This document shows, piece by piece, positions 54,848-64,000 of a stretch of 64,000 nucleotides of DNA; position 1 is the first letter of the stretch, and each line of letters begins with the position of its first letter. The stretch comes from Paenibacillus herberti (lineage in GTDB: Bacteria > Bacillota > Bacilli > Paenibacillales > Paenibacillaceae): contig NZ_NMUQ01000003.1 in the NCBI RefSeq assembly GCF_002233675.1, positions 37,027-101,026 on the forward strand, given 5' to 3'. Under the pieces are notes generated by a model that saw only the letters and a list, made by a program, of their open reading frames with translations, did no database searches and was not told where the DNA came from. Made by a program: the position numbers and the translations under genes.

Positions 54848-56202
54848 ATGAGGGTTCTTGTAGTAGAGGACGATCAACTGGTTCGTCGCGGTTTCATTAG
54901 CATGATGCCCTGGAAAACTTATGGGCTAGAGGTTGTAGGAGAAGCAATAAACGGGGAGAAAGCTCTAGAATTTCTAGCACATAACGACGTTGATCTTCTA
55001 TTTACTGATTTGCTAATGCCTGTGATGACCGGTCTTGAGCTGATGAAGCAAGTTAACGTCAGATACCCTCATATTGGACAGGTTGTGCTTACTTTTCACG
55101 AGGAATTCGAGTACATACAGGAAGCGCTCCGAATCGGAGCTTTAGATTATATTATCAAGGCCGACTTTGAAGTGGAGCAAATGGACGACGTATTGCAAAG
55201 AATCGTCTAGGCATCGGCAGTAGACTGCTTCGCGACCATGGCTACTCCTTTTATTACTTGGGTGATGAGAGTCTTTTCGAAGAGGAGCAGGACAAGGAAG
55301 AAACACTTTTTGGACTGCGGGTAAGCCGAATTGACCGCAACAAGTGGTGGTTGGAGGAGAACGACGATCCAGTCGGGCTCGAGCAAATGCTGGAGCAGCT
55401 ACAACTGCCCCCTTATTGGGCGATCGTGAAGTGGACAGGCATTCGCGGGTTTGATAAGGATCGAATCAGGATGAGTGTACAACAATTCAAGGATTCTCTG
55501 TACTTCATGTACGATAAGAAAATTGCCTTTTATACTCAAGCCTATACGATAACCGATCAGCATGGGCTGAGGGGAACTCATTACTTGTTAACCAGGGATG
55601 AAGATTGGGTTTCAAGAGCCTGGATTATGGATGATGAGGTTTTCAACACGCTGCTGGACGATATTGTTGTACAAAAGCCGCATCGGATGTGGCTAGAAAC
55701 ATATTTTCTCGCAATGGTAGATAAGTGGAAAATAACGTTTGGCGTCCCTGTGCTTGAAGAGCATGGAGCTCTGCGCTTTTTAGTATGGCAAGATGTAGTG
55801 GACTGGCTTACCGAAGTACGTGAAACGATAAAAAGGTCGTGGAAAACCTCCTATTATTCCAAAGAAATCGTGCGTGATATTATGAAATCCCTTGATTATA
55901 TCCAACAGGAGTTTCAGAAGGAGCTGTCTATACTGGATGCAGCTAAACATGCCAGCATGAGCAGAAGCTACTTCAGCCGTTGTTTCCACGATATAACGGG
56001 GCACACGTTCAACGAATATTTGCGTTTATTACGGATTGGCCATGCTAAGCAATTATTGAAGCAATCGTCCAAGCCGATCCGTTGGGTTGCCTTTCAATCC
56101 GGATATCCGAACGAGAAATATTTCTGCAAAGTGTTCCGCAAAGAGGTCGGTTTGCAACCGCGAGAGTACCGTCTCACCAGTCGTGAAAATGCCGGCAACT
56201 AG
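54848..56202 (+). pseudogene. YesN-type response regulator, frameshifted
   Basis: Paralogue of the regulator at 48421. The receiver part (MRVLVVEDDQLVRRGFISMM.., LFTDLLMPVMTGLEL, LTFHEEFEYIQEALRIGALDYI) is intact up to ..DDVLQRIV, where the frame stops at 55210. The next frame is open across the join (NRLGIGSRLLRDHGYSFYY..) and carries on through the AraC domain (SMSRSYFSRCFHDITGHTF and PIRWVAFQSGYPNEKYFCKVF) to 56202. A single-base indel near 55200 explains it. Two separate proteins (receiver; DNA-binding half from TTG 55258) might still be made, but no normal regulator. Confidence 0.85.
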
Positions 56203-56213
56203 GAGGTACCTCG

Positions 56214-57755
56214 TTGTTCATGTCTCGTTTTATTCCGCGGCGCTTTAAGGGTTTAGTCCCGTATTCGCTTAAACATCGGCTCATAGCTCTCTTGATTCTC
56301 AGTGTTCTGACTCCGCTCTTATTAATCGGGAGCATATCATACTATTCTATGCATTCAATCTTGGAGAACAAGACGGAGTCTGGGATCAAAGGCAATCTGC
56401 ATCAAGTTCGGCTCTCTCTGGATACGCTGTTGAGACAGTTGAATCAGGTTTCCCAGCAGCTTGCCTTTGACGGACAAGTCGGCAGTGACCTGGAACAATA
56501 CTTGGATGCACAAGCGCTGGAAAAAAAGCTCCTCTACGACGGTATTCGCACCAAATTAAATCTCATCCAATTTACAAATCCTTCAGTCGGTCTGATGTTT
56601 TATTTTTTTGAAGATAGTGATGAATTTTTGTTCCAGAACATCCCGCTTAAACAAGGCTTTGATATTGGCAAGCTTCCTGTATTTGATCAGTATCAAGATT
56701 TTACCTATTTTGGGCCTCATGAATCTCAGGCGATGGTTCTGAACAGGAATGTCATGTCCATCGTGCGTAAAATAGATGTGCCGTATTCCGATAATCTGTA
56801 TGTTTATATCGAATCCGATTTAAGGCTGGAAGACAATCTGCTCAAGGAAGATTCGTCTGGCTTCAATATGGTGCATTTAATTGTCGACCATAACGGAGTT
56901 ATTACATTTAGCGAAAACCCAAAAGATTTTCCGGTCGGATCTAGTTACGAGACAACCGCAGACTCCGAGAGAATCATCAATGGCAACTATGTATTTGAAG
57001 AAACGGGCAACCAGAAATGGAAGGTTGTCGCTGCCATTCCCAAAAAGGATTATGAGTCCGAAATACGAAGCTGGATGATCAAGTTTTTTTATTCTGGCCT
57101 CTTAATGCTTATCATCGGGATCGTTATCGCATGGTTTCTTTGGCGTTCTCTGTATCGGCCGATGCGTCAATTAAGCCAGAGCATTCGCAATGTCAAAAAC
57201 GATAAGTGGGACGAGCCTTTCCAGTCTATAAATATGATGGAGTTTGACTCTATTCGCCAGGACTTTATTCAGATGAGAGAAAGAATCGGAGTTCTGATGG
57301 ACGAGCTGGAAGTGGAGGGGAAGAGAAAGGGGCAGCTTGAAATCGAGAAGCTGATGTATCAGATCAATCCTCATTTTCTCCATAACACACTAGATACTCT
57401 AAGATGGACAGCTAGAATAGCGGGACAGAACGAGATGGATAAACTCATTTCAGCTCTTATAAAAGTACTGCGTTATAACTTGGGCAAAAGCGGCCCGGCT
57501 ACGATACGAAGTGAGCTTGAAAATGTTAAAAACTACATGCTGATTCAAGAGCATCGCTACCAATTTCAATCCATTAAATACATTACACGTGGAATTACGC
57601 CGCTGGATGAAAAAGGGAAGCAAGTTTGGCCTGCCGTCGGAGATGAAGCAAGCCTAGTTTTAGTACAGGCAAGCTGTACAGCTGAAGCTGTTGCCAGACG
57701 CGCGGAACGGCGGGCCGTAATCCATAAAGGAACGCTTGTTTCAGGAGAAATTTAA
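56214..57755 (+). pseudogene. YesM-type sensor kinase lacking its ATPase domain
   Basis: Paralogue of the kinase at 46721, with N-terminal helix, ~250-residue extracellular domain, second helix, HAMP-like linker and the phospho-acceptor His387 in QINPHFLHNTLDTLRW. After ..IQEHRYQFQS (about 450) the sequence departs: the N-box, G1 and G2 motifs of the ATPase domain are absent, replaced by about 60 residues (ITRGITPLDEKGKQVWPAV..) that I cannot place. The gene was cut by a deletion or rearrangement that joined it to other coding sequence. TTG 56214 follows AGGAGG. No kinase activity is expected. Confidence 0.82.
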
Positions 57756-57788
57756 ACCTTTTTGCATGTTAAGTTTTCGCATGAATTA

Positions 57789-57817
57789 TTGTCAAACGGG
57801 GATTTACATATTATAAT
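57789..57817 (+). promoter_or_regulatory. Sigma-A promoter of the mannosidase operon
   Basis: TTGTCA (57789-57794), 17 bases, TATAAT (57812-57817). Transcription would begin about 57824, ahead of both LacI operators. Confidence 0.7.
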
Positions 57818-57861
57818 GAACCATAGATAAGATGTAAGCGGTACCATGAAAGTTTTCTTTC

Positions 57862-57946
57862 TGGTACCGATACCATTATTCCGATTCCTTTATAGTAGAA
57901 TAGAAATAGGCTCAAATTTTTTTATCGACTTATGGTATCGATACCA
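57862..57946 (+). promoter_or_regulatory. Pair of LacI-family operators
   Basis: TGGTACCGATACCA (57862-57875) and the perfect palindrome TGGTATCGATACCA (57933-57946), centres 71 bases apart. They lie between the promoter and the LacI-type gene, with a half-site GCGGTACCATG just before. The central CG and palindromic form are typical of LacI/GalR sites. Confidence 0.75.
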
Positions 57947-57980
57947 GAAATCTACCAAGCTTGAAGGCAGGGGGACGATG

Positions 57981-59006
57981 ATGGCGCCAAAGATTAAAGA
58001 TGTCGCTAAACACGCGGGTGTATCCGTTACGACGGTTTCGAGGGTGTTAAACGGCGAGAAATACGTCAAAGACGATTTGAAAGCCAGGGTTCAACGGGCG
58101 ATCGACGAGCTCGGTTACACGCCGAGTCATATTGCAAGAAGTCTTGTACGGCAAAAAACGAACCTGATCGGTGTTATTGTCCCTGATGTTACTTCTAGCT
58201 TTTATTCCACGATTCTAAGCACGATTGAGAGAACCGCGAGTCTTAACGACTATAATCTGCTGGTTTGCAATATCATCGAGGATACGGACAAAGAACTCAA
58301 GTATTTACAAGTGTTTCAGCAGATGCGCGTAGACGGAATTATTATCATGCATGAAAAAATAAACGATGATATTCGCGATTTAATTCTCAAGCTTGATATC
58401 CCGATCATTTTTTCCAGCGTTAAACCCGTGGATCAAAAATTCATATCCGTTATTATTGATGACTATGCTGCGGCCTATGAAGCAACGCGCCATTTGATCC
58501 GTTTGGGTCATACACGAATCGGGTTTATCGGTGGAGATATGAGGGACGTCACCTCAGGACAAAACCGGTATATCGGTTACAGCCAAGCCCTTGCCGACTG
58601 TGGAGTGGATCAAGTGGACGATTATATCCGATTTGGCGATTACAAAACGCAAAGCGGATACGACAAGATGAAGGAAATACTGAGTGGCGAAACCTATCCT
58701 ACAGCTGTATTTGCGGTTAGTGATGATATGGCGGTTGGAGCTATGAATTACATCCATGACCATGGGCTGAAGGTTCCGAATGATATAGCCGTAGTTGGAT
58801 TCGACGGGAGCCAGTTGACCGAGCAGGTACGTCCACGATTGTCGTCGATGGAGCAGCCGATTTTAGAAATGGGTAAGGTGACGGTCGAGAAACTTCTCGA
58901 TTTAATTACAGACAGCGAGGCTCCGCAGAGTGAGGATGTCATTCTTAAGCATAAGCTGGTCGTCCGGGACAGCTGCACGGCAGGGATCAAGAGCCAGAAA
59001 GCTTAA
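57981..59006 (+). CDS. LacI family transcriptional regulator
   Basis: Sugar-responsive repressor, 341 residues. The helix-turn-helix and hinge helix are clear (IKDVAKHAGVSVTTVSRVLNGEK.., then ..SHIARSLVRQKTNLIGVIVPDV). The periplasmic-binding-like effector domain follows. It probably binds the TGGTAYCGATACCA sites in its own promoter and controls the kinase and mannosidase genes behind it. ATG 57981 gives better spacing to AGGGGG than ATG 57978. The upstream frame to 57846 covers the operators, so it is not coding. Confidence 0.9.
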   Translation: MAPKIKDVAKHAGVSVTTVSRVLNGEKYVKDDLKARVQRAIDELGYTPSHIARSLVRQKTNLIGVIVPDVTSSFYSTILSTIERTASLNDYNLLVCNIIEDTDKELKYLQVFQQMRVDGIIIMHEKINDDIRDLILKLDIPIIFSSVKPVDQKFISVIIDDYAAAYEATRHLIRLGHTRIGFIGGDMRDVTSGQNRYIGYSQALADCGVDQVDDYIRFGDYKTQSGYDKMKEILSGETYPTAVFAVSDDMAVGAMNYIHDHGLKVPNDIAVVGFDGSQLTEQVRPRLSSMEQPILEMGKVTVEKLLDLITDSEAPQSEDVILKHKLVVRDSCTAGIKSQKA

Positions 59007-59036
59007 TCATCTAGCAATCGGAAGAGGGAGAAGACA

Positions 59037-59984
59037 TTGAGAATTTATGATGCGGTTGTAATCGGGGATGCCAATATCGATCTTGTGGTGGAAGGTTTCA
59101 GTCAAGTTCCTCAGCCGGGCCAGGAAATTTTCGTGGATAGAATGACGATGCATGTTGGTGGGGGAGCTGCTCTTTTTGCAGTCTCTCTCGCTAAGCTCGG
59201 CATTCGTGTTGCATTCAACGGAGTGCTGGGCGATGACAATTACGGACACTATATTCGGGAACGTTTTGAGCAATATGGTATCGATACCAGGATGATCCGA
59301 AATAGCGATATTAATAACACGGGCATCTCAATCGCATTTAATCCTGAAACGGATCGATCCTTCATCACTTATGCCGGATCGAATGCTGAGCTTCGGATGG
59401 ACACCTTGGATTTTGATGAAATCGCTCAAGGCAGACATGTCCATATTACCGGTTATAGGGGCAGGAGAAATCATGATCAATACGTAGAAATGACGAAAGA
59501 GCTGAAAGAAAGAGGGGTCAGCCTCTCTTGTGACGTGGGCTGGGACGATTCCGGTGAATGGGACAATAGCGTATTTCAATTGATGCAAGATATCGACGTC
59601 TTTTTGATGAACGAAACGGAGGCTCAACATTACACGGGAATGAGCAACATTGAAGACTGTATTAGGCATATGGGGAAATATTGCGATCATGTGGTCATCA
59701 AGCTGGGAGCGGAAGGCGCGATAGCGCTAAAGGATGATGTACTGACTCGCCTGCCTGGGTACTCCGTCGTAGCGGTTGATACAACCGGAGCTGGCGACTC
59801 CTTCAATGCGGGGTATTTGTTCGGCTTTTTGAATGGAATGGACGTCGAAACGAGCTTGCAGTACGGTAATGCATGCGGTGCTCTATCCGTTGGCTCTCTG
59901 GGCGGAAGCACGGGAACGCCGGATTTGGAAGGCTTAAAAGCCTTTCTCCGAGAGCATGAAGATGAGCATGAAGTTCGGACTTAA
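59037..59984 (+). CDS. PfkB family sugar kinase
   Basis: ATP-dependent kinase of 315 residues, ribokinase/fructokinase-like. N-terminal AVVIGDANIDLVVEGF, Gly-rich HVGGGAALFAVSLAKLG, and the C-terminal ATP and catalytic motif DTTGAGDSFNAGYLFG with the catalytic Asp. The TTG start at 59037 has GGGAGAAG upstream. In this operon it would phosphorylate the mannose or other monosaccharide released by the mannosidases. The exact sugar is not determinable. Codons for YGIDT contain an exact copy of the LacI operator. Confidence 0.88.
   Translation: MRIYDAVVIGDANIDLVVEGFSQVPQPGQEIFVDRMTMHVGGGAALFAVSLAKLGIRVAFNGVLGDDNYGHYIRERFEQYGIDTRMIRNSDINNTGISIAFNPETDRSFITYAGSNAELRMDTLDFDEIAQGRHVHITGYRGRRNHDQYVEMTKELKERGVSLSCDVGWDDSGEWDNSVFQLMQDIDVFLMNETEAQHYTGMSNIEDCIRHMGKYCDHVVIKLGAEGAIALKDDVLTRLPGYSVVAVDTTGAGDSFNAGYLFGFLNGMDVETSLQYGNACGALSVGSLGGSTGTPDLEGLKAFLREHEDEHEVRT
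59274..59290 (+). promoter_or_regulatory. Operator-like copy inside the kinase gene
   Basis: TATGGTATCGATACCAG is identical over 17 bases to 57931-57947, the second LacI operator. It lies 1.34 kb downstream and may be an auxiliary operator or roadblock. Confidence 0.5.
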
Positions 59985-60011
59985 GCCACCAGGAGAGGTG
60001 ATGATCAAGCG

Positions 60012-61292
60012 ATGAGGCTTCCACAATCGGTATCGACATTGCTGCAAGAGGCCGAGACTACGCTAACGGCTCATCCGCAGCTGCTGGATATGTTCAATAA
60101 ATGTTATCCTAATACGCTGGAAACGACGGTAAAGCTTTTGCAGGATGAATCGGTATTCGTCATAACGGGCGACATTCCGGCAATGTGGTTAAGGGATTCC
60201 AGCGCACAGGTCAGACATTACCTGCCCCTTGCAGCCGGGGATGAGGATCTGCAGCACCTATTGGAAGGCTTGATCCGCCGACAAATCGCTTTTATTCATA
60301 TTGATCCTTATGCCAATGCGTTCAACGAGGCGGCGAATGACAATCGCTTTGATTGGGATTTAACCGAGCTTAATGCTTGGGTATGGGAACGCAAATACGA
60401 AATCGATTCGTTATGTTATCCCATTCAGCTCGCTTACCTCTACTGGAAAGAGACCGGAGTGATGCGTCAGTTCGACGATTCTTTCCGCGCGGCAGTTCAT
60501 ACCATTTTATCTCTATGGAAAACGGAGCAGAGGCATGCTGAGCAATCGCCCTACCGTTTCGCCCGAGTGGATTGTCCGCCAAGCGACACTTTGCGCAACA
60601 ACAGAATGGGAATGCCGGTCAATTATACGGGAATGACATGGTCCGCATTTCGCCCGAGCGACGATGCTTGTACATTCGGCTACCTGATCCCTTCTAATAT
60701 GTTCGCTGTCGTCGCGCTCCGTTACATCGAGGAGATTGCCGAGGAAGTATGGGAGGACGCGGAGTTGGTTCGACTGGCGGCCGAGCTGCGGGAGGAAATC
60801 GACTTCGGGATTCAAACTTACGGCACTTATCTTCATCCTAAATACGGCAGAATCTATGCTTACGAAACGGACGGTTTAGGCAATTACAATCTGATGGATG
60901 ATGCCAATGTGCCAAGCCTGTTGTCGATTCCTTATCTCGGTTACACGACTCATGATGATCCCATTTACCAGAACACCCGCAATTTCGTGCTGAGCAGCGA
61001 CAACCCTTATTTCTATGAGGGCAAATACGCCAAAGGAATCGGAAGTCCGCATACTCCACCCGGTTACATTTGGCATATCAGCTTGTCCATGCAGGCGCTC
61101 ACCTCACAGGATGATGCCGAAATCGCGGAACTGCTGAATATGCTTCAACGGACGGATGCAGGTACGGGATATATGCACGAAGGGTTCGATCCGAACCGTC
61201 CGGAGAACTATACTCGTCCTTGGTTTGCTTGGGCAAATAGTTTATTCGCTGAGCTGATTCACCGTTTGATGGGCAAAGGATTTTTCAGCTAA
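60012..61292 (+). CDS. GH125 exo-alpha-1,6-mannosidase
   Basis: Glycoside hydrolase family 125 enzyme of 426 residues (former DUF1237), an inverting exo-alpha-1,6-mannosidase. Conserved segments are VFVITGDIPAMWLRDSSAQVRHYL near 50-70, FNEAANDNRFDWDLTELNAWVWERKYEIDSLCYP around 105-138, the GMTWSAFRPSDDACTFGYLIPSNM block, and the C-terminal ..GIGSPHTPPGYIWHISL.. and AGTGYMHEGFDPNRPENYTRPWFAWANSLF. No signal peptide, so it acts in the cytoplasm on imported alpha-1,6-mannosides. Start ATG 60012 after GGAGAGGTGATG. Confidence 0.92.
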   Translation: MRLPQSVSTLLQEAETTLTAHPQLLDMFNKCYPNTLETTVKLLQDESVFVITGDIPAMWLRDSSAQVRHYLPLAAGDEDLQHLLEGLIRRQIAFIHIDPYANAFNEAANDNRFDWDLTELNAWVWERKYEIDSLCYPIQLAYLYWKETGVMRQFDDSFRAAVHTILSLWKTEQRHAEQSPYRFARVDCPPSDTLRNNRMGMPVNYTGMTWSAFRPSDDACTFGYLIPSNMFAVVALRYIEEIAEEVWEDAELVRLAAELREEIDFGIQTYGTYLHPKYGRIYAYETDGLGNYNLMDDANVPSLLSIPYLGYTTHDDPIYQNTRNFVLSSDNPYFYEGKYAKGIGSPHTPPGYIWHISLSMQALTSQDDAEIAELLNMLQRTDAGTGYMHEGFDPNRPENYTRPWFAWANSLFAELIHRLMGKGFFS

Positions 61293-61320
61293 GGCATTCA
61301 GGCATTCGGGAGGTATAAAG

Positions 61321-62253
61321 ATGAAATATATTGAAATCCAAGGTGTCGAGAAAAAGATTTCCCGGTTGTTCATGGGCACGGGGGACTTACGGAAGCTGGA
61401 AGAGCCGCATCGGATCATGCTGGAAGCGTACATCGAGGCAGGTGGCAATGCGTTTGACACTGCCCATCAATACCGTGGCAGAGAGCAAGTTCTTGGCGAG
61501 TGGCTAGCGGAAACCAACCTTCGTGAAAAGGTTGTCATCATGACCAAAGGCGCCCATCATGACGATGGAAGTCCCGGTCCACGCGTGAATCCTCAGGCGA
61601 TCCGCCAGGATTTGACCGAGAGTCTAGAGCGGCTCGGCACCGAGTATGTCGATCTATATGCGCTCCATCGCGATGATCCAACCGTTGCGGTCGGACCCAT
61701 TATGGAAGAGCTGAACGAGCATCTTCAAGCTAAGAGAATTCACGCCATCGGAGCTTCGAACTGGTCCCACCAAAGAATAAGAGAAGCTAACGAATACGCA
61801 GCAGCCCATGGCTTAACCGGATTTGCTTTCAATAGCCCGAATCTAAGCTTGGCCAAGCCGAAAGAACCTAGATGGGAAGGAACTGTCTCGGCAGATGGGG
61901 AAACTTGCCAGTGGCATGTCGGAACAGGGCTGCCGCTCCTCTCCTGGTCGGCGCAGGCAGGCGGTTTCTTCTCGGGTAACTTTGCTCCAGACATACAGAC
62001 GGACCCAGAAATGGTCCGCGTTTATTACAGTGACAACAACTGGGAGCGGTATCGTCGCGCCGTACAACTGGCAGAAGAGAAAGGTGTTACAGCGATTCAA
62101 ATTGCGTTGTCTTACGTTCTTTATCAGCCATTCCCGACATGTGCGATTATCGGACCTCGCAATCCGGAGGAGCTTCAATCATCGGTTGAAGCGATGAATC
62201 TAGAGCTGACCGCTGAAGAAGTTGCATGGTTGGATACAGCTGATAAAGCTTGA
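61321..62253 (+). CDS. Aldo/keto reductase in the mannosidase operon
   Basis: 310-residue NAD(P)H oxidoreductase of the YghZ/IolS-like group. The catalytic tetrad is visible: Asp46 and Tyr51 in FDTAHQYRG, Lys76 in VIMTKG, and His in LYALHRDDP. Also ASNWSHQRIREA and the C-terminal IIGPRNPEELQSSVEAM NADPH contact. It sits between the two mannosidase genes with GGGAGG upstream, so it is likely part of the pathway, for instance reducing or oxidising the released sugar, but no specific reaction can be named. Short gaps on both sides show co-transcription. Confidence 0.87.
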   Translation: MKYIEIQGVEKKISRLFMGTGDLRKLEEPHRIMLEAYIEAGGNAFDTAHQYRGREQVLGEWLAETNLREKVVIMTKGAHHDDGSPGPRVNPQAIRQDLTESLERLGTEYVDLYALHRDDPTVAVGPIMEELNEHLQAKRIHAIGASNWSHQRIREANEYAAAHGLTGFAFNSPNLSLAKPKEPRWEGTVSADGETCQWHVGTGLPLLSWSAQAGGFFSGNFAPDIQTDPEMVRVYYSDNNWERYRRAVQLAEEKGVTAIQIALSYVLYQPFPTCAIIGPRNPEELQSSVEAMNLELTAEEVAWLDTADKA

Positions 62254-62296
62254 TTAGGTGCTGTGAATCGACATTTGGGGAAAAGGTGAGGATAAC

Positions 62297-64000
62297 ATGT
62301 TGTTCACAGAAAAAAAGCTGGAAGCGAGACTGCGCGAGTTAAGCGAAGCTCGTTATCGCGACACCATTCCGTTTGACAGCTTCTTCGCCATCGAGGACGA
62401 AGCCGGCGCTACGGGAGCGCGGCCACCTGTGGGCTCTCCCGAGTTCGAATTGAAAACGGGCGAAACCTGGAAAGGACGCGACCGCTATATCTGGTTATCC
62501 CGCCAGGTTGAGGTTCCTCAGGAATGGGCGGGCAGATCCGTGCTCGGACGGTTTGATTTTGGCGAGACGGGCGGGGGCAATAACGACGGTTTTGAGTCTT
62601 TGCTTTACTGGAACGGTGCTCCTTATCAAGGCGTTGATTCCAATCACCAAGAGGTGTTTCTGCCGGATGAAGTCCCAGGCACTTCGGGCCGGATGGACAT
62701 CCGTTTATGGTCGGGTCTGAGCGGCGGCGGCAAGCCGCGCGAAATGAAACATACCGTGAATCGAGCCGAGCTCTGCTGGCTGGACGAGAAAATAGATGAT
62801 TTTTATTACACAGGCCGTGCCGTGCTGGGAACAATTGAAGTGCTTGAGGGCAACCATCCTGATCGGGCGGGTCTCTTAAAGGCGCTCGACCGAGCCTTAC
62901 TGAAGGTGGATTGGTCCCAGATGGGCTCCGATTCGTACTACGAATCGATCTACGAAGCTCGCGAGTTACTGTTGTCGGAGCTTGATCGTTTCGAGAAGCA
63001 TCATCCCGTAACGGTAACTGCTATCGGTCATACCCATATCGACGTGGCATGGCTGTGGAGACTGAAGCATACACGCGAGAAATGTGCTCGCTCGTTCTCT
63101 ACCGTGCTGCGCTTAATGGAACGATTCCCGGACTATGTATTCCTGCAGACGCAACCGCAGCTGTACGCGTACATTAAGCAGGATTATCCGGAGATTTATG
63201 AGCAAATCCGCGAGCGCGTGCGCGAAGGACGCTGGGAGATCGGCGGCGGCATGTGGCTGGAAGCGGATTGCAATCTGCCCTCTGGGGAATCGCTCGTCCG
63301 GCAGTTCCTGTTCGGAACTCGGTTTATGCGTGAGGAATTCGGCGTGGAGAGCAAGTATTTGTGGTTGCCTGATGTGTTCGGATACAGCTGGGCATTACCG
63401 CAGATTTTGCAAAAATCTGGCTTTGATACGTTCATGACAACGAAGATTAGCTGGAATCAGTTCAACCGGATGCCGCATGATACATTCAAATGGCGGGGCA
63501 TCGACGGGTCGGAAGTGCTGACTCACTTCATTACAACGCCTGACGATTGGGAAGAAGCTAACTCTTTCTTTTATACCTACAACGGTCTCGTGTCGGCTAA
63601 GACGGTCCAGGGAGCTTGGGAAGGTTATCAGGAAAAAGAAGTGAATCAGGAGCTGCTCCTATCCTACGGTTATGGTGACGGTGGCGGCGGAGTGAATCGG
63701 GAAATGCTCGAAATGCGCCGCAGGCTGGATAACATGCCTGGCTTGCCGAATGTGAAAACCGGTCGCGCGGATGAATACTTTGGGCGGTTGCAAGAAACGT
63801 TCAAGGAGACGGATCGCTACGTTCACACCTGGGATGGCGAGCTGTACCTGGAGTACCATCGGGGAACTTATACGAGCCAGGCTTACAATAAACGGATGAA
63901 TCGCAAGCTGGAGCTGCTCTATCGGGAGACGGAATGGGTGAGCACTCTAGCCAGCGTGCTACACGGTAATTGGAGCCAGTATCGTCAAGAGCAGCTGAAT
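62297..64000 (+). CDS. GH38 alpha-mannosidase, 3' part outside window
   Basis: Retaining alpha-mannosidase of glycoside hydrolase family 38. 568 codons are visible and the frame is open at the window end, so the protein continues. The catalytic domain has the zinc and substrate motif HTHIDVAWLWRLKHTREK (His247, Asp249) and the nucleophile Asp359 in WLPDVFGYSWALPQIL. The N-terminal ~230 residues form the accessory beta domain typical of bacterial GH38 (YWNGAPYQGVDSNHQEVFL). ATG 62297 with AAAAGGTGAGG upstream; 43 bases after the aldo/keto reductase. It would split alpha-mannosidic bonds in the cytoplasm together with GH125. Confidence 0.93.
   Translation, partial: MLFTEKKLEARLRELSEARYRDTIPFDSFFAIEDEAGATGARPPVGSPEFELKTGETWKGRDRYIWLSRQVEVPQEWAGRSVLGRFDFGETGGGNNDGFESLLYWNGAPYQGVDSNHQEVFLPDEVPGTSGRMDIRLWSGLSGGGKPREMKHTVNRAELCWLDEKIDDFYYTGRAVLGTIEVLEGNHPDRAGLLKALDRALLKVDWSQMGSDSYYESIYEARELLLSELDRFEKHHPVTVTAIGHTHIDVAWLWRLKHTREKCARSFSTVLRLMERFPDYVFLQTQPQLYAYIKQDYPEIYEQIRERVREGRWEIGGGMWLEADCNLPSGESLVRQFLFGTRFMREEFGVESKYLWLPDVFGYSWALPQILQKSGFDTFMTTKISWNQFNRMPHDTFKWRGIDGSEVLTHFITTPDDWEEANSFFYTYNGLVSAKTVQGAWEGYQEKEVNQELLLSYGYGDGGGGVNREMLEMRRRLDNMPGLPNVKTGRADEYFGRLQETFKETDRYVHTWDGELYLEYHRGTYTSQAYNKRMNRKLELLYRETEWVSTLASVLHGNWSQYRQEQLN

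Noticed and set aside
57846-57980. Upstream extension of the LacI gene
   Set aside because: The stretch contains the two operators and codes for non-conserved residues; the helix-turn-helix begins right after 57981.

Overview
The window looks like chromosome from a low-to-mid GC Gram-positive bacterium of the Paenibacillaceae (Paenibacillus or a close relative). The evidence is strong AGGAGG-type ribosome sites, a secreted protein with a copper-amine-oxidase N-terminal fold plus DUF5050 repeats, YesMN-type two-component systems, and an LplABC-type sugar importer beside mannosidase genes. This is family-level inference; no rRNA or tRNA is present to confirm it.

Positions 1-26 kb are an accessory island of mobile DNA and defence genes. 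It opens with the 3' part of an IS66 transposase and a group II intron (about 1271-3188). Next comes a complete four-gene Wadjet operon, jetD-jetA-jetB-jetC (3216-10976), whose jetD appears to start at CTG. Two oppositely oriented IS66 remnants meeting at a palindrome follow. Then comes a three-gene Lamassu/DdmABC-like (ABC three-component) locus (12101-18435). Its Rad50-like ATPase gene is split by a 1447-bp IS4-family insertion with a perfect 9-bp target duplication. Beyond it lie remnants of IS5- and Tn554-type elements, an IS110 element, small cargo genes (amidase, GNAT acetyltransferase, methyltransferase) and many short non-coding repeats.

Positions 26-46.5 kb hold mostly ordinary chromosomal genes: TetR regulators with an HXXEE membrane protein and an MMPL exporter, an MFS DHA2 exporter, two aldo/keto reductases (one an internal-deletion pseudogene), SRPBCC, SDR, a frameshifted ParB-like gene, a copper-amine-oxidase/DUF5050 protein, a MATE exporter, a GH13 neopullulanase and a quinone-reductase-like flavoprotein. 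A two-gene RloA-RloB-like ATPase/TOPRIM module (44529-46499) sits behind a near-consensus promoter and is a third probable defence locus.

Positions 46.6-64 kb form a carbohydrate-utilisation region. It has an intact YesMN pair, a solute-binding lipoprotein and two permeases, each transcription block preceded by the same promoter module. A second YesMN pair is decayed: the regulator is frameshifted and the kinase lacks its ATPase domain. A LacI-family regulator with paired TGGTAYCGATACCA operators follows, then a PfkB kinase, a GH125 exo-alpha-1,6-mannosidase, an aldo/keto reductase and a GH38 alpha-mannosidase running off the right end. Together they suggest uptake and cytoplasmic breakdown of alpha-mannosides or N-glycan fragments. 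A third exact copy of the LacI operator lies inside the kinase gene.
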